From: Sulfitobacter sp. JL08
Lineage (GTDB): Bacteria > Pseudomonadota > Alphaproteobacteria > Rhodobacterales > Rhodobacteraceae
NCBI RefSeq assembly: GCF_003352045.1
Contig: NZ_CP025815.1
Location: forward strand, 744,001 to 808,000
DNA length: 64,000 nucleotides
Direction of reading: 5' to 3'
The notes beneath the pieces were generated by a model. The model ran no database searches and was not told the origin of the DNA. It saw nothing but the letters and a program-made list of their open reading frames with translations. Both the position numbers and the translations under genes were made by a program. Numbering within the stretch: the first letter of the stretch is position 1; every line of letters starts with the position of its first letter. Below, one piece after another: positions 17,990 to 29,061 of this stretch.

Positions 17990-18230
17990 AACACTATCCT
18001 TTGACTATTCCCCAATGACTATTCCCCAAAAAGACACGCGTTCCACATTGCAGACGCTCTGCCTTTCCCTCACGTCAAAAAGTCTAGGAACAAAATATCG
18101 CTCTGTGAAGCCGCTTTGACTACATATTGTGTCTAAATCGGCCACATTGGGCTAGGGATCGGGTAAATTGGATAGTTTTCGCGAACTCAGGATCGCGTCA
18201 GGATAGAACACGCAGTGTTTTCGAAATACC

Positions 18231-19553
18231 TTAGATTGATTCCCCCGCCAGCGAATTCGTGGTGCTGGACACGATTCTGGCCCGTACCAGATCGCCCGCC
18301 TGCGCATTCGATCCGGTCACATGCACCGCGTGCAGATATTCCGATTTGCCCACCATCTGTCCTGGCCAGCGCCCCGGCTTTTCGATCAGCACGGTTACAT
18401 CGCGCCCGACCATCGCGTCCTGAATGGCGCGCTGGTCGCGGGTGATGATCGTCTGAAGACGCTGCAACCGCTCGGCCCTGACGTCTTCGGGCACCTGCGG
18501 GCGTTCCATCGCCGGCGTGCCGGGGCGGGTCGAATACTTGAACGAAAATGCATAGCCATAGCGCACCGCCTCGACCAGATCGAGCGTTGCCTGAAAATCG
18601 TCATCGGTTTCTTCGGGAAAGCCGGTGATGAAATCCCCCGACAGCACGATATCGGGGCGCGCGGCGCGAATGCGTTCGATCAGGCGCAGATATTGTTCGG
18701 CGGTATGGCCGCGGTTCATCCGTTTCAGAATAGGGTCTGATCCCGACTGCACCGGCAGATGCAGATAGGGCATCAGCTTGGCGCAGGTGCCGTGCGCCTC
18801 GATCAGATCATCGCTCATGTCATTGGGGTGGGACGTCGTGAACCGGATGCGTTCCAGCCCGTCGATCTTGTCCAGCGCCCAGATCAGTTGGGCAAGGGTC
18901 TGTTCCGATCCGTCCGGACCGGCGCCGTGATAGGCGTTTACGTTCTGGCCCAGCAGCGTGATTTCGCGCACGCCGCGTTCGACCAGATCCTGCGCCTCGC
19001 GCAGGATGCGGTCCACCGGGCGGCTGATTTCGGCACCGCGTGTATAGGGCACGACGCAGAAGGCACAAAACTTGTCACAGCCTTCCTGCACGGTCAGAAA
19101 CGCGGTTGGACCGCGCGCTGCCTTGGGGCGCGATTTCAGCTTTTCGAATTTGTCCTCTTCAGGAAAATCCGTATCCAGCGCCTTGATGCCTTCGCGGGTC
19201 TTGGCCTCCATCTCGGGCAGGCGGTGATAGGATTGCGGCCCCACCACCAGATCGACAGCAGGCTGACGGCGCATGATCTCGGCGCCTTCGGCCTGCGCCA
19301 CGCACCCGGCCACACCGATTTTTAGGTCCGGATTGGTGGCCTTGTGCACCTTCAGTCGTCCCAGTTCGGAATACACCTTTTCCGCCGCCTTTTCGCGGAT
19401 ATGGCAGGTGTTCAGCAGGATCATGTCCGCCTCGTCCGCCTTGTCCGTCGTGACATAGCCCTGACCGCCCAGGGCTTCGGCCATGCGTTCACTGTCATAG
19501 ACGTTCATCTGGCAACCATAGGTCTTGATAAACAGCTTTTTGGGCGCGGACAT
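18231..19553 (-). CDS. miaB: tRNA-2-methylthio-N6-dimethylallyladenosine synthase
   Basis: MiaB is a radical-SAM enzyme that adds the 2-methylthio group to i6A37 of tRNAs reading UNN codons. The N-terminal UPF0004 domain begins [20 protein letters not shown] and includes NTCHIREKA and [11 protein letters not shown], which give the three cysteines of the auxiliary cluster. The radical-SAM motif is [20 protein letters not shown] domain ([26 protein letters not shown]) ends the protein. The ATG at 19553 gives 440 residues, the usual length. The frame upstream to 19769 is an artefact, since it lies over the oppositely oriented neighbour. Confidence 0.97.
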   Translation of the reverse strand: MSAPKKLFIKTYGCQMNVYDSERMAEALGGQGYVTTDKADEADMILLNTCHIREKAAEKVYSELGRLKVHKATNPDLKIGVAGCVAQAEGAEIMRRQPAVDLVVGPQSYHRLPEMEAKTREGIKALDTDFPEEDKFEKLKSRPKAARGPTAFLTVQEGCDKFCAFCVVPYTRGAEISRPVDRILREAQDLVERGVREITLLGQNVNAYHGAGPDGSEQTLAQLIWALDKIDGLERIRFTTSHPNDMSDDLIEAHGTCAKLMPYLHLPVQSGSDPILKRMNRGHTAEQYLRLIERIRAARPDIVLSGDFITGFPEETDDDFQATLDLVEAVRYGYAFSFKYSTRPGTPAMERPQVPEDVRAERLQRLQTIITRDQRAIQDAMVGRDVTVLIEKPGRWPGQMVGKSEYLHAVHVTGSNAQAGDLVRARIVSSTTNSLAGESI

Positions 19554-19665
19554 GGTATAAAACTTTCTGCGGATGTGATGCGCCGCCTGACTAGACCAAG
19601 CAGGGGTGGCTTGCAATGCAAACGGAATTAACGGATTTTGCAGAAAACCGGTAGATGCAGGCCCC

Positions 19666-20535
19666 ATGAGATATTCTTCGATCAGCGATTTTCTGAATGT
19701 CGGCAAGGCCGCGCTGGCCAAGGGGCCGGTTGCCATGGTGCTGGTCGAAGACGATGTCGAGGTGGACACAACCTTGCGTCACCATCTGCAATCGGGCTTC
19801 CATCAGGTTCTGGCGCTGATGCCGCCCAGCTTTGCGCTGCCCGATGATCTGGCCGGTGTGGTGCACCGGATCGATTACGATATGTCGCGGCAAGGCGCGA
19901 TGGAAACGGCGGTGAACCAGATTATCGCGGCTGCACCGGGCACCTGGCTTTATTACTGCTTCAACGCCGAATACCTGTTTTTCCCGTTTTGCGAGTCCCG
20001 CACTGTCGGCGAAATGCTGTCCTTTCATACGGAAGAGCGGCGCGATGCCATGCTGAGCTATGTGATCGATCTTTACGCCTCTGACCTGAACGCCAATCCG
20101 AACGCGGTATCGCTGGAACAGGCGTGTCTGGACAAATCGGGCTATTACGCGCTGGCGCGCACCGATCCGGCCAATCACGATCACCCCAAGGAACGGCAGC
20201 TTGATTTTTTCGGCGGGTTGCGCTGGCGCTATGAAGAACATGTGCCGCAACTGCGGCGCAAGATTGATCGCGTGGCCCTGTTTCGTGCCAAGCCGGGGCT
20301 GAAACTGCGCGATGATCACACGTTCAACGACGAAGAATACAACACCTATGCCTGTCCGTGGCACAATAACCTGACATCGGCGATCTGTTCGTTCCGCACC
20401 GCCAAGGCGCTGAAACGCAACCCCGGCAGCACGTTCGAGATTGAAACCTTTACCTGGCACAATTCGACACCGTTTGAATGGCATTCGCGGCAATTGCTGG
20501 ATCTGGGGCTGATGGAGCCGGGCCAGTGGTTCTGA
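19666..20535 (+). CDS. Probable glycosyltransferase-like protein
   Basis: The 289-residue cytoplasmic protein opens with a block that looks like a GT-A core: [32 protein letters not shown], with an acidic EDDVEVD early. Then come [40 protein letters not shown] and [37 protein letters not shown]. This layout is like glycosyltransferase family 2/92-type proteins, but I cannot see a clean DxD motif, so the call is tentative. It is divergent from miaB and lies 19 bp ahead of the hydroxylase gene, with which it is probably co-transcribed. A joint role in making a surface lipid or glycan is inference. Confidence 0.5.
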   Translation: MRYSSISDFLNVGKAALAKGPVAMVLVEDDVEVDTTLRHHLQSGFHQVLALMPPSFALPDDLAGVVHRIDYDMSRQGAMETAVNQIIAAAPGTWLYYCFNAEYLFFPFCESRTVGEMLSFHTEERRDAMLSYVIDLYASDLNANPNAVSLEQACLDKSGYYALARTDPANHDHPKERQLDFFGGLRWRYEEHVPQLRRKIDRVALFRAKPGLKLRDDHTFNDEEYNTYACPWHNNLTSAICSFRTAKALKRNPGSTFEIETFTWHNSTPFEWHSRQLLDLGLMEPGQWF

Positions 20536-20554
20536 TCGCGATGGGAATACGGCG

Positions 20555-21544
20555 ATGACGCAGACCGACAAACCGGACAGTATCGCGGGTTGGAACCATG
20601 TGCCCGACGTTCCGATCGCCGTGTCGCCGTTTTTCAGCTGGCCCCCCGATCCGCGCAGAATGGCAGGCTGGGTTGCGGCGCGCTGGCTGTCGCTGGCCGA
20701 AAACAGCCTTCTTGTCGGGCTGGCCCTGATCTGCTGGACATGGTTGCAACCGTCCTTGGCCGAAATGGAAACCCTGGCCCTGGGATGGATCGCGCAGATC
20801 TGGCTGCGCAACACCATCCTGATGCTGTTGGTGGCCGGCGGGCTGCATCTTTACTTTTTCCACCACAGGAAACAGGGCGACCGGTTGAAGTACGATCCGC
20901 GTGATCTGGCTACAAAAGGCAAACAGTTCAGCTTTGGCGGGCAGGTGTGTGACAACATGTTCTGGTCGCTGACCAGCGGCGTCGGGTTCTGGACAGCGTA
21001 TGAGGTTCTGATGTTCCACGCGATGGCGAACGGGTGGGCGCCGGTTCTGCTGTGGTCTGACAATCCGGTCTGGTTCGTCGCCCTGTTTTTTCTGACCCCG
21101 ATCTGGATATCGTTCCATTTCTACTGGATTCACCGCGCGCTGCACTGGGGGCCGCTTTACCGGCTGGTGCATGCGCTGCATCACCGCAACGTCAATGTCG
21201 GCCCTTGGTCGGGCCTGTCGATGCATCCGGTGGAACATATCGCCTTTTTCAGTTCGGTCCTGATCCATTTCATTGTGCCGGCCCATCCGCTGCACATCCT
21301 GTTTCACATGCAGCATCAGGCGCTGACGGCGGCAACATCGCACACCGGCTTTGAAAATCTGCTGGTCAAGGATCGCAAGCGTCTGGCGCTGGGCACGTTC
21401 CACCACCAGATGCATCATCGTTACTTCGAGGTGAATTACGGCAATCTGGAAATGCCATGGGACAAGTGGTTCGGCTCGTTTCACGATGGTACCGGCGCGG
21501 CCCATGAAAAGATGAAAACACGGCGCAAACGGCTGGGGCGCTGA
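20555..21544 (+). CDS. Sterol desaturase / fatty acid hydroxylase family protein
   Basis: The 329-residue membrane protein has several hydrophobic spans (SLLVGLALICWTWLQPSL, LRNTILMLLVAGGLHLYFFHH, NPVWFVALFFLTPIWISFHFY). It also has the histidine boxes of the non-haem di-iron hydroxylase family: FHFYWIHRALHWGPLYRLVHALHHRN, SMHPVEH and GTFHHQMHHRYFEVNYG. Relatives hydroxylate or desaturate lipid substrates using oxygen. The specific substrate is not evident. It follows the glycosyltransferase-like gene closely. Confidence 0.85.
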   Translation: MTQTDKPDSIAGWNHVPDVPIAVSPFFSWPPDPRRMAGWVAARWLSLAENSLLVGLALICWTWLQPSLAEMETLALGWIAQIWLRNTILMLLVAGGLHLYFFHHRKQGDRLKYDPRDLATKGKQFSFGGQVCDNMFWSLTSGVGFWTAYEVLMFHAMANGWAPVLLWSDNPVWFVALFFLTPIWISFHFYWIHRALHWGPLYRLVHALHHRNVNVGPWSGLSMHPVEHIAFFSSVLIHFIVPAHPLHILFHMQHQALTAATSHTGFENLLVKDRKRLALGTFHHQMHHRYFEVNYGNLEMPWDKWFGSFHDGTGAAHEKMKTRRKRLGR

Positions 21545-21615
21545 TCGGGGCGCTTGCGCTTGCGCGGTCAGCGGATAAGTTTAGCGCAAACATGAACGAC
21601 AAGGGCGCACGGCAC

Positions 21616-23022
21616 ATGGCACAGGCGGATATCGGGGTTTACGGCCTTGGCACCATGGGCAGCGCGCTGGCGCTGAACCTTGCGGATCATGGGTTTCGCG
21701 TGGCCGTGACCAACCGCGAAACCGACTGGATCGCCGATTTTGTCAGCGAAGCCGGCCCGCTGGCACAGCATCTGGTGCCCGCGGCAACGCTGGAACAGTT
21801 CGTGGCCGCGCTGAAAACCCCGCGCACCATCCTGTTCATGATCCCGTCCGGCGCACCGATGGATGCGATGATTGCCGCTGTCACGCCGCTGCTGTCAGAC
21901 GGGGACACGATCATTGATGGTGGCAACGCCGATTTCAACGCGACGCGGGCCCGCGATGCCGCCTTGCAGGGCAGTGGCATCCACTTTGTCGGCATGGGCG
22001 TATCTGGAGGGGAAGAAGGCGCACGCCACGGTCCGTCGATGATGGTGGGGGGCAGCGATCACAGCTGGGTGCAGCTCAAACCCATGGCCGAGGCGATTGC
22101 CGCCAAATACAAGGGCGACCCTTGCGTGGCCCATGTTGGCCCCGATGGCGCGGGGCATTTCGTGAAAACCGTGCACAACGGTATCGAATATGCCGACATG
22201 CAGATGATCGCCGAACTTTACGGCCTGTTGCGGGATGGGGCAGGGCGCAATGCGCCGCAAATCGGCGAGGTGTTCGCGCGCTGGAACGCAGGACCGCTGC
22301 AATCCTATCTGATGAATATTTCGGCCCGTGTTCTGCAATCGGTCGATCCCGAAACCGGGCACCCGATGGTGGATGTGATTCTGGACAAGGCCGGGCAAAA
22401 AGGCACTGGCCGCTGGACCGTGATCGAGGCGCTGAAACTGGGCCAGTCGGCCAGCACGATTGAGGCGGCGATTGCCGCGCGCGGCTGGTCATCGGAAAAA
22501 GACGCGCGTCAGGCGGGCGAAACCGTGTTGGCTGCTGATTCGCAACCGGCGGCCGTTCCGCAGGACGCAGATCTTGAAAATGCGATGCTGGCCGGGCGTA
22601 TTCTGGCCCATGCGCAGGGGTTTCGCCTGCTTCAGGCGGCATCGGATGAGTTTGGCTGGTCGCTTGATCTGGCGCGGATCGCAGAAATCTGGCGGGCGGG
22701 CTGTATCATCCGCTCGGCGCTGCTGGATGATTTTGCCGCTGCCCTGCGCAGCGACATGCCGTTCGGGCACATGATTCTGGCGCCCCGCATGGTTGACATG
22801 CTGGCTGCGTCCATCGGCCCGCTGCGCCGCGTGGTGGCACAGGCCGCGCTTGCGGGCGTGCCGGTTCCGGCCCTCTCCGGTGCGCTTTCGTGGTACGACA
22901 CCATGCGGCACGGTCGCGGCAGCACCAACATGATACAGGCGCAGCGCGATTTCTTTGGCGCACACGGCTTTGAACGGTTGGACAAGGACGGAAAACATCA
23001 CGGGATGTGGATGCGCGACTGA
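21616..23022 (+). CDS. gnd: 6-phosphogluconate dehydrogenase, decarboxylating
   Basis: Gnd oxidatively decarboxylates 6-phosphogluconate to ribulose 5-phosphate with NADP in the pentose phosphate pathway. The Rossmann motif is IGVYGLGTMGSALALNLADHGF. Substrate-site segments are VGMGVSGGEEGARHGPSMMVGG, HFVKTVHNGIEYADMQMIAE (with the catalytic Lys and His-Asn) and DKAGQKGTGRW. It is the long form, 468 residues from the ATG at 21616, which starts MAQADIG. The upstream ATG at 21592 would add eight residues. It precedes trmB by 62 bp. Confidence 0.95.
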   Translation: MAQADIGVYGLGTMGSALALNLADHGFRVAVTNRETDWIADFVSEAGPLAQHLVPAATLEQFVAALKTPRTILFMIPSGAPMDAMIAAVTPLLSDGDTIIDGGNADFNATRARDAALQGSGIHFVGMGVSGGEEGARHGPSMMVGGSDHSWVQLKPMAEAIAAKYKGDPCVAHVGPDGAGHFVKTVHNGIEYADMQMIAELYGLLRDGAGRNAPQIGEVFARWNAGPLQSYLMNISARVLQSVDPETGHPMVDVILDKAGQKGTGRWTVIEALKLGQSASTIEAAIAARGWSSEKDARQAGETVLAADSQPAAVPQDADLENAMLAGRILAHAQGFRLLQAASDEFGWSLDLARIAEIWRAGCIIRSALLDDFAAALRSDMPFGHMILAPRMVDMLAASIGPLRRVVAQAALAGVPVPALSGALSWYDTMRHGRGSTNMIQAQRDFFGAHGFERLDKDGKHHGMWMRD

Positions 23023-23084
23023 TCCGGCGCAACCGGCTTTGCCCCCCGTTGCTCCTGTCTGCAACTGTCGCTAAACCCGCGCTC

Positions 23085-23777
23085 ATGACACATCCAGATC
23101 GCCCGCACCGCAATTTCTATGGCCGCCTGAAAGGGCAGGCCCTGCGCGACAGCCAGAAAACCTATCTGGATCAGGATCTGGCGCGCCTGTCGCCCGGCCC
23201 GGTGGGATGGGATGAAAACCCCAAACGCCTGCCGCTTGATCTGAACGCCCGTTTCAACGGCAAACCGGTCTGGCTGGAAATCGGCTTTGGCGGTGGGGAA
23301 CACATGGTGCATCAGGCCAGCCGGAACCCCGATGTCGGGATCATCGGGTGCGAGCCCTATATCAACGGCGTGGCCATGCTTTTGGGCAAGATCCGCAAGG
23401 CCGGCGTTGAAAACCTGAACGTGTTTCCCGGTGATGTGCGCGATATGTTCGATGTGCTGCCCGATGCATCGATCGAGCGTGCGTTCCTTCTTTATCCTGA
23501 TCCCTGGCCGAAAACGCGCCACCATCGCCGCCGGTTTGTCACCCCCGAACATCTGGGACCGCTGGCGCGGGTGATGAAACCGGGAGCGCTGTTTCGTGTG
23601 GCCACCGACATCGAGGATTACGTGCGCCAGACGCTGGAAGAGGTGCCAGCCGCCGGGTTCGAGCGCGTAAAGGCCGATATTCACACGCCCTGGCCCGACT
23701 GGATTTCAACGCGCTATGAACAAAAGGCGCTGCGCGAAGGCCGGCCGCCGCATTATCTGACGTTCCGCCGTAGCTAG
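23085..23777 (+). CDS. trmB: tRNA (guanine-N7-)-methyltransferase
   Basis: TrmB methylates G46 in the variable loop of tRNAs. The SAM-binding motif is WLEIGFGGGEHMVHQA, with GCEPYINGVAMLL following. The substrate-site signature is LYPDPWPKTRHHRRRFV, and TDIEDYVRQTLEE is conserved. The ATG at 23085 gives 230 residues. The upstream frame that runs over the gnd stop has no support. Confidence 0.96.
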   Translation: MTHPDRPHRNFYGRLKGQALRDSQKTYLDQDLARLSPGPVGWDENPKRLPLDLNARFNGKPVWLEIGFGGGEHMVHQASRNPDVGIIGCEPYINGVAMLLGKIRKAGVENLNVFPGDVRDMFDVLPDASIERAFLLYPDPWPKTRHHRRRFVTPEHLGPLARVMKPGALFRVATDIEDYVRQTLEEVPAAGFERVKADIHTPWPDWISTRYEQKALREGRPPHYLTFRRS

Positions 23778-23866
23778 GGCCGGCCACCGGACGTTCTGCG
23801 CTGGACCCGTCCGGCCCGATTGGCTAAGCCTGCCCAAATACCACTTCGCAGGAAAGACCGTACCCC

Positions 23867-25213
23867 ATGTCCAGCCATGCCACGCCGATCCCGATGACCT
23901 CTGCCGCCTGCGGTCCGCTGACGGGTGTGGCCGATGTGCCGGGCGACAAATCCATTTCCCACCGGTCGCTGATCCTTGGGGCGATGGCGGTGGGCGAAAC
24001 CCGGATTTCCGGCCTGCTTGAAGGCGAAGATGTGCTGGATACCGCCGCCGCGATGCGCGCCTTCGGGGCCGAAGTGACCGATCTGGGCCATGGCAACTGG
24101 TCGGTGCATGGCGTTGGCGTGGGTGGGTTTGCCGAGCCGGACCGGGTGATTGACTGCGGTAATTCTGGCACCAGCGTGCGCCTGATCATGGGTTCGATGG
24201 CAACGTGCCCGATCACCGCAACCTTTTCCGGCGATGCCAGTCTGAACAAACGCCCCATGGCGCGTGTGACCGATCCGATTGCCCTGTTCGGTGCGGTGTC
24301 TGTCGGGCGTTCGGGCGGGCGGTTGCCGATGACGATTGTCGGCGCGGCCAATCCTGTGCCGGTGCGCTATACCGTGCCGATGCCGTCGGCGCAGGTGAAG
24401 TCGGCGGTGCTGCTGGCGGGGCTGAATGCGCCGGGCCAGACCGTCGTGATCGAAAAAGAAGCCACGCGCGATCACACCGAACGTATGCTGGCAGGTTTCG
24501 GCGCCGAGATCACAACCGAAGTCACCGAAGAAGGCCGCGTGATCACCCTGACCGGGCAACCCGAACTGCAACCGCAAACCATTACCGTACCGCGTGATCC
24601 GTCCAGCGCGGCGTTTCCGGTCTGTGCAGCACTGATCGTGCCGGGGTCGGACGTTCTGATCCCCAATATCGGTCTGAACCCGACGCGCGCGGGCCTGTTC
24701 ATCACCCTGCGCGACATGGGCGCCGATCTGACCTATGAAAACGAACGCCTTGAAGGCGGCGAACCCGTCGCCGACCTGCGCGCGCGCTATTCGCCGGATA
24801 TGAAAGGCATCGCCGTGCCGCCCGAACGCGCGGCCAGCATGATCGACGAATACCCGATCCTGTCTGTCGTGGCGGCCTTTGCGCAGGGCGACACCGAAAT
24901 GCGCGGCGTCAAGGAATTGCGGGTCAAGGAAAGCGACCGGATCGATGCCATGGCCACCGGCCTGCGCGCCTGCGGCGTCACCGTTGAAGACGGACCCGAT
25001 TGGTGGGTGGTGACCGGCGGCAAAACCGTTGAGGGCGGCGCGCGTTGTGCCAGCCATCTGGATCACCGGATTGCCATGTCGTTCATGGTGCTGGGCATGG
25101 CCACAGAGCAACCCGTGCAACTGGATGACGGATCGCCGATTGCCACGTCCTTTCCGATATTCGAACCACTTATGGCCCGGTTGGGCGCGCAGATCACGCG
25201 CGATCCGGGATGA
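23867..25213 (+). CDS. aroA: 3-phosphoshikimate 1-carboxyvinyltransferase (EPSP synthase)
   Basis: AroA condenses shikimate-3-phosphate with PEP in aromatic amino acid synthesis. The PEP and S3P site residues lie in [22 protein letters not shown] (Lys, Ser, Arg) and [45 protein letters not shown] and [18 protein letters not shown] are also conserved. The length of 448 residues is normal. The SDGDAT-type Gly/Ala region ([10 protein letters not shown]) does not by itself reveal whether it is class I or II. Its stop overlaps the cmk start (ATGA). Confidence 0.97.
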   Translation: MSSHATPIPMTSAACGPLTGVADVPGDKSISHRSLILGAMAVGETRISGLLEGEDVLDTAAAMRAFGAEVTDLGHGNWSVHGVGVGGFAEPDRVIDCGNSGTSVRLIMGSMATCPITATFSGDASLNKRPMARVTDPIALFGAVSVGRSGGRLPMTIVGAANPVPVRYTVPMPSAQVKSAVLLAGLNAPGQTVVIEKEATRDHTERMLAGFGAEITTEVTEEGRVITLTGQPELQPQTITVPRDPSSAAFPVCAALIVPGSDVLIPNIGLNPTRAGLFITLRDMGADLTYENERLEGGEPVADLRARYSPDMKGIAVPPERAASMIDEYPILSVVAAFAQGDTEMRGVKELRVKESDRIDAMATGLRACGVTVEDGPDWWVVTGGKTVEGGARCASHLDHRIAMSFMVLGMATEQPVQLDDGSPIATSFPIFEPLMARLGAQITRDPG

Positions 25214-25821
25214 GCTTTACCGTCGCCATCGACGGCCCTGCCGCTGCCGGCAAGGGCACGATTTCCAAGGCAGTCGCCGCGCATTTCCGCTTTGCCCATC
25301 TGGATACCGGTCTGTTGTACCGTGCAGTCGGGGCCAAAACGCTGGACGGGGCCGACCCGGTCGAGGCGGCGCGCAACCTTGATCCGGTCGATCTGGAAAA
25401 TGCCCGCCTGCGCACCCCCGATGTGGCACAGGCCGCCAGCCGTGTCGCGGTGTTGCCCGATGTGCGCGCCGCGCTGACCGATTTCCAGCGCAGTTTCGCC
25501 CGCCGTCCGGGTGGTGCGGTACTGGACGGGCGCGACATCGGCACGGTCATCTGCCCTGAGGCCGAGGTGAAACTGTTTGTCACTGCCAGCGCCGAAGTGC
25601 GCGCGCGCCGCCGTTATGACGAACTGCTGGCCAAGGGCCACGAGGTGACGCTGGAGGCTGTTCTGGCCGATGTGCAAAGCCGCGATGCGCGCGACAGCGA
25701 CCGCGCCACAGCCCCCCTGATCCCTGCTGATGGGGCAGTTGTTCTTGATACGTCCGAGCTGAGCATTGACGAAGCTGTCGCCACTGCGATTGCAGCCGTG
25801 CAGGCGACCAGAGCGATTTAG
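25210..25821 (+). CDS. cmk: Cytidylate kinase
   Basis: Cmk phosphorylates CMP and dCMP. The P-loop is [18 protein letters not shown]. The CMP-binding segments [14 protein letters not shown] and [25 protein letters not shown] and the lid [37 protein letters not shown] are all present. At 203 residues it is slightly short but complete. It is translationally coupled to aroA by a 4-bp overlap. In related genomes rpsA follows at once; here a 5-kb accessory block intervenes. Confidence 0.96.
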   Translation: MSFTVAIDGPAAAGKGTISKAVAAHFRFAHLDTGLLYRAVGAKTLDGADPVEAARNLDPVDLENARLRTPDVAQAASRVAVLPDVRAALTDFQRSFARRPGGAVLDGRDIGTVICPEAEVKLFVTASAEVRARRRYDELLAKGHEVTLEAVLADVQSRDARDSDRATAPLIPADGAVVLDTSELSIDEAVATAIAAVQATRAI

Positions 25822-25959
25822 AACCGCATCAACATACGCCCTACACTTTGCGATGACACATCGTGGATCGCACCGTTCATTGAAACCACGACAAAGGAAA
25901 AAGTGAAAAAGCCGCGCGCCCGGCTGGTTCCCGAACGCGCGACCATTGTTTCAGACGGG

Positions 25960-27612
25960 TTACTGCATACCCTTGCTCATGAAATCTTCGACGATATTGG
26001 ACATATTGAACGAAGTTCCGCCCTGCACCGGCGGGTACTCGGCCAGCGTTTGCAGGTGCTGGCCCATCAACACGCCCATCGGCTGGATCAACCACGATAC
26101 TTTTTGCATCAGATGCCCGTAGGCGTCTGTGGTGTCATAGCTTTCGAACGGATCCTGACGGATGTTAAAGACCAGGGGCACCGTGCGCGGCACGACGTTG
26201 GCATAATAGTCTTCCTTGGTCGAGAAATGGGACTTCCACGGCCCCATTCGCACCGCTGTCATGATGCTTTCATAATAGTGAAAGATATGCGTGCGGTTTG
26301 TGTTGTCCTGTTCGCCCTTCCAGTACGCAAGGTTGTTGATACCGTCGATGAACTGGTCGTCCTCTTGCAGCACTTTTGCGGCCACGTCCTCGATACCGGC
26401 AGCAGCGGCCAGTGTCGTGAACATGTCCTGATGCGCCTGCATCCCGTTCAGTGTTGTCCGTTCGGGCAAAATACCGGGCCAGCGGATCATCGAAGGCACG
26501 CGCACGCCGCCTTCATAGGTTGTCATCTTTTCGCCGCGGAACGGGGTTGTGGCCCCGTGTGGCCAGGATGAATGTTCCGGCCCGTTATCGGTGGAATACC
26601 AGACGATTGTGTTGTCGCTCAGTCCGCGTTCGTCAAGCCAGTCAAGCACCAGACCGATATCATGGTCGTGTTGCAACATGCCTGATCCATGCATGTCGGC
26701 CTCGGATGTGAACTCTTCCGCGGCATAGCGCCATTCTTCGTTCAGACGGGTGTAAAGATGCATCCGGCTGGTGTTGAGCCAGACAAAAAACGGCTCGTTC
26801 GCCTCTTGTGCGTTGGCCATGAATTGCTTGGCCAACGGAATAACCTCGGCTTCGTCAAACATTTTCATCCGCTCTTGCGTCAGCGGGCCGGTATCTTCGA
26901 TGGTCTGGTTGCCGACCACGCCGAAACGGGGGTGCTCGGTTTCGTCAAACGTGTCGGTTGCAAAGCTGTGGATCACGCCGCGCGTTCCGAACCGTTCTTC
27001 ATATGCCTCAAGCGAACCGGCAAATTGTTCCCCGGAGCGCTGATAGTCGCGCTGTTCGGATTCTTCCTGCGTGTTCAGGTGATAAAGGTTGCCAAAAAAC
27101 TCATCAAACCCGTGTACAGTGGGCAGATGTTCGTTGCGGTCCCCCAGATGGTTCTTGCCGAAATGGCCGGTCCGATAGCCGATATCCTTCAGTTCTTCGG
27201 ACAAAGTAGGCGACGCCGCCTGAAGCCCAAGCGGCGATCCCGGCTGCCCCACTGTCGTCATGCCGGACCGGATCGGATACTGGCCCGTGATGAACGCCGC
27301 GCGTCCTGCTGTGCAACTGGGCTGGGCATAGTGATCGGTAAACCGGATGCCTTCATTGGCGATCCGGTCGATATTGGGGGTGGTATAACCCATCGTTCCG
27401 GCCCCGTAGGCAGACAGGTTCTGCCAGCCGATATCATCCCCCCAGATCACCAGGATATTGGGGCGCGACGTATCCTGTGCCGACGCAAACCCGGCACAGA
27501 ACATGGTGATGCAACATGCAGAAATTGTAACAGATTTATAAAAAATTTTGGCATACCCTCCTGTTTCGAAAATATAATATTGGGATGATAGATTGATCCT
27601 GCCTGCTTTCAA
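25960..27612 (-). CDS. Periplasmic arylsulfatase-type sulfatase, N terminus possibly frameshifted
   Basis: The alkaline-phosphatase-fold sulfatase core begins [21 protein letters not shown], with the metal-binding Asp pair. The formylglycine site is Cys100 in [19 protein letters not shown], a CxAxR variant accepted by the formylglycine-generating enzyme. HFGKNHLGD and [23 protein letters not shown] hold further catalytic Lys, His and Asp-Asn residues. The signal peptide is [21 protein letters not shown]. The only in-frame start upstream is a TTG at 27612 without a good ribosome site. A strong AGGAGGG plus ATG at 27554 is out of frame by one base in an A4T6 run, so the gene probably has a one-base deletion or sequence error there. 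It would desulfate an organic sulfate; no formylglycine-generating enzyme lies nearby. Confidence 0.88.
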   Translation of the reverse strand: MKAGRINLSSQYYIFETGGYAKIFYKSVTISACCITMFCAGFASAQDTSRPNILVIWGDDIGWQNLSAYGAGTMGYTTPNIDRIANEGIRFTDHYAQPSCTAGRAAFITGQYPIRSGMTTVGQPGSPLGLQAASPTLSEELKDIGYRTGHFGKNHLGDRNEHLPTVHGFDEFFGNLYHLNTQEESEQRDYQRSGEQFAGSLEAYEERFGTRGVIHSFATDTFDETEHPRFGVVGNQTIEDTGPLTQERMKMFDEAEVIPLAKQFMANAQEANEPFFVWLNTSRMHLYTRLNEEWRYAAEEFTSEADMHGSGMLQHDHDIGLVLDWLDERGLSDNTIVWYSTDNGPEHSSWPHGATTPFRGEKMTTYEGGVRVPSMIRWPGILPERTTLNGMQAHQDMFTTLAAAAGIEDVAAKVLQEDDQFIDGINNLAYWKGEQDNTNRTHIFHYYESIMTAVRMGPWKSHFSTKEDYYANVVPRTVPLVFNIRQDPFESYDTTDAYGHLMQKVSWLIQPMGVLMGQHLQTLAEYPPVQGGTSFNMSNIVEDFMSKGMQ

Positions 27613-27655
27613 GTCAGGATTGTATGAAATTATTGTGGCGCAACCATGCGTCTGG

Positions 27656-28342
27656 CTAACCGGTGGCTTTGGGTCGTGCGTTCAGCGCCAGTATCTTGGT
27701 TTTGAGATCCTGCGCGATGCCCATTTCGATCGCTTCAGCCAGTTCCGGCGCGACGACGCGCATTTTGCGGATTTCATATGTCGGGATCATCCAGTAGCGC
27801 GACGGCGCGGCAACCACCGCCGTGGCGGACGCGTTGCTGTTGTCCAGCAGGGACATTTCGCCGATGAAGTTGCCCGGACCACAGGTGCCGACCTTGTGAC
27901 CATCGCACATGATATCAACCTGTCCGGACAGCAGGTACACCAGAAAGCGCACCGGCCGGTTCTGCCGGGTCAGTTCGGTGCCCGCTGTGCCATCGGCCCA
28001 GAACCCCATGTTCAGGATCGCGCGCGCAAAATGCGGGTCCAGCCGCGACAGGCGTGCATTGACCAGCGCCTGTTCGTCCGCGTTGAATCTTGTGCGTCGG
28101 TTCTTGTTCCAGATCAGGGCGATCTGCACCACGTTGACCGTAACCAGCAGCGTTTCCCAGAATACGCCGATCGGATCCTTGAGCCAGATCGTATCATAGG
28201 TGATGGCCACGAGGGCCGAGGCGATCACCAGTATGCGCAACCGGGTGATATCGCGCATCAGCATCGATGCGACCAGCAACAGATAAGACGTGTGCCCGAC
28301 AAGCCCGCCCGTCGAAAACGCCGATTCCAGTGTAAGTTCCAT
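27656..28342 (-). CDS. Membrane-anchored cyclic-nucleotide-binding protein (Popeye-like)
   Basis: The 228-residue product has three predicted membrane helices in the first 80 residues ([52 protein letters not shown]). A cytosolic cyclic-nucleotide-binding fold follows: [58 protein letters not shown], with GEMSLL in the phosphate-binding cassette position and the NASATA strand after it. This arrangement, three helices then one cNMP domain, is that of the Popeye-domain family. The usual Arg of the cassette is replaced (NASATA in place of RSAT), so nucleotide binding is uncertain. It is divergent from the 28503 gene. Confidence 0.75.
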   Translation of the reverse strand: MELTLESAFSTGGLVGHTSYLLLVASMLMRDITRLRILVIASALVAITYDTIWLKDPIGVFWETLLVTVNVVQIALIWNKNRRTRFNADEQALVNARLSRLDPHFARAILNMGFWADGTAGTELTRQNRPVRFLVYLLSGQVDIMCDGHKVGTCGPGNFIGEMSLLDNSNASATAVVAAPSRYWMIPTYEIRKMRVVAPELAEAIEMGIAQDLKTKILALNARPKATG

Positions 28343-28502
28343 TCAGGCGTCTCCGTTTGAACTGTGCAAAACGCTACAGCGCAAAGCGGTTTCGATCCAG
28401 CCGCTTAGGCGATGCGGGCAAAATGCCTCACCAAAGTGTGGTTTGGGATTGAACCGTCGGCAGGCTAGGGTGAATTGCGAAACCACGGCGAAAGGATAGA
28501 TC

Positions 28503-29046
28503 ATGCGCACCCTTATTCTGGCGCTGCTGTTTGCGGGGGGCGTTGCGCGCCTTGCGCAGGCGCAAGAGGACGCCCCGACCACGGAACCACCGATGACGCT
28601 GGACCGTATGGCGCAGATCGTGATGGCGCTTGATCCCGAAGCAAAACAGATGGGGCCCGCGTTCGAGTTGTCGATAGACGATGTGCCGATCCTGATCATC
28701 ACCGATCCGCGCGCCGACCGGATGCGCGCGATGGTGCCGATCCGTCTGGCCGAAGATATTGATGCGGCGGAATGGCAGCGCCTGATGCAGGCCAATTTCG
28801 ACAGCGCGCTGGATGCGCGATATGCCGTGGCGCAGGGGCGTTTGTGGGCGGTTTTCATCCACCCGTTGTCGCCGCTGGAGCGGGATCAGTTCATTTCGGG
28901 CATCGGCCAGACGGTGAATGTCGCCCAGACCCCAGACCTATGGATCGCTTTACACCGGCGGGGCGATGCAGTTCGGGGGCGGCGATTCCGTTCCGTTACA
29001 GCGCCAGCTGATCGACCGGTTGTTGGAAAAGGGCGAAGAAATCTAG
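28503..29046 (+). pseudogene. Exported protein of unknown function, frameshifted
   Basis: The product has a signal peptide (MRTLILALLFAGGVARLAQAQ) and a conserved-looking domain, FELSIDDVPILIITDPRADRMRAMVPIRLAEDIDAAEWQRLMQANFDSALDARYAVAQGRLWAVFIHPLSPL. The frame changes near the C4 run at 28930-28933. Dropping one C continues as QTYGSLYTGGAMQFGGGDSVPLQRQLIDRLLEKGEEI and stops at 29046, plainly the true C terminus. In the uncorrected frame a basic tail of random composition runs on to 29093. The domain resembles YbjN-like or T3SS-chaperone-like small proteins, but I do not name it. The shift may be real or a sequence error. Confidence 0.7.
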
Positions 29047-29061
29047 GGCACGCCTGGGCCG

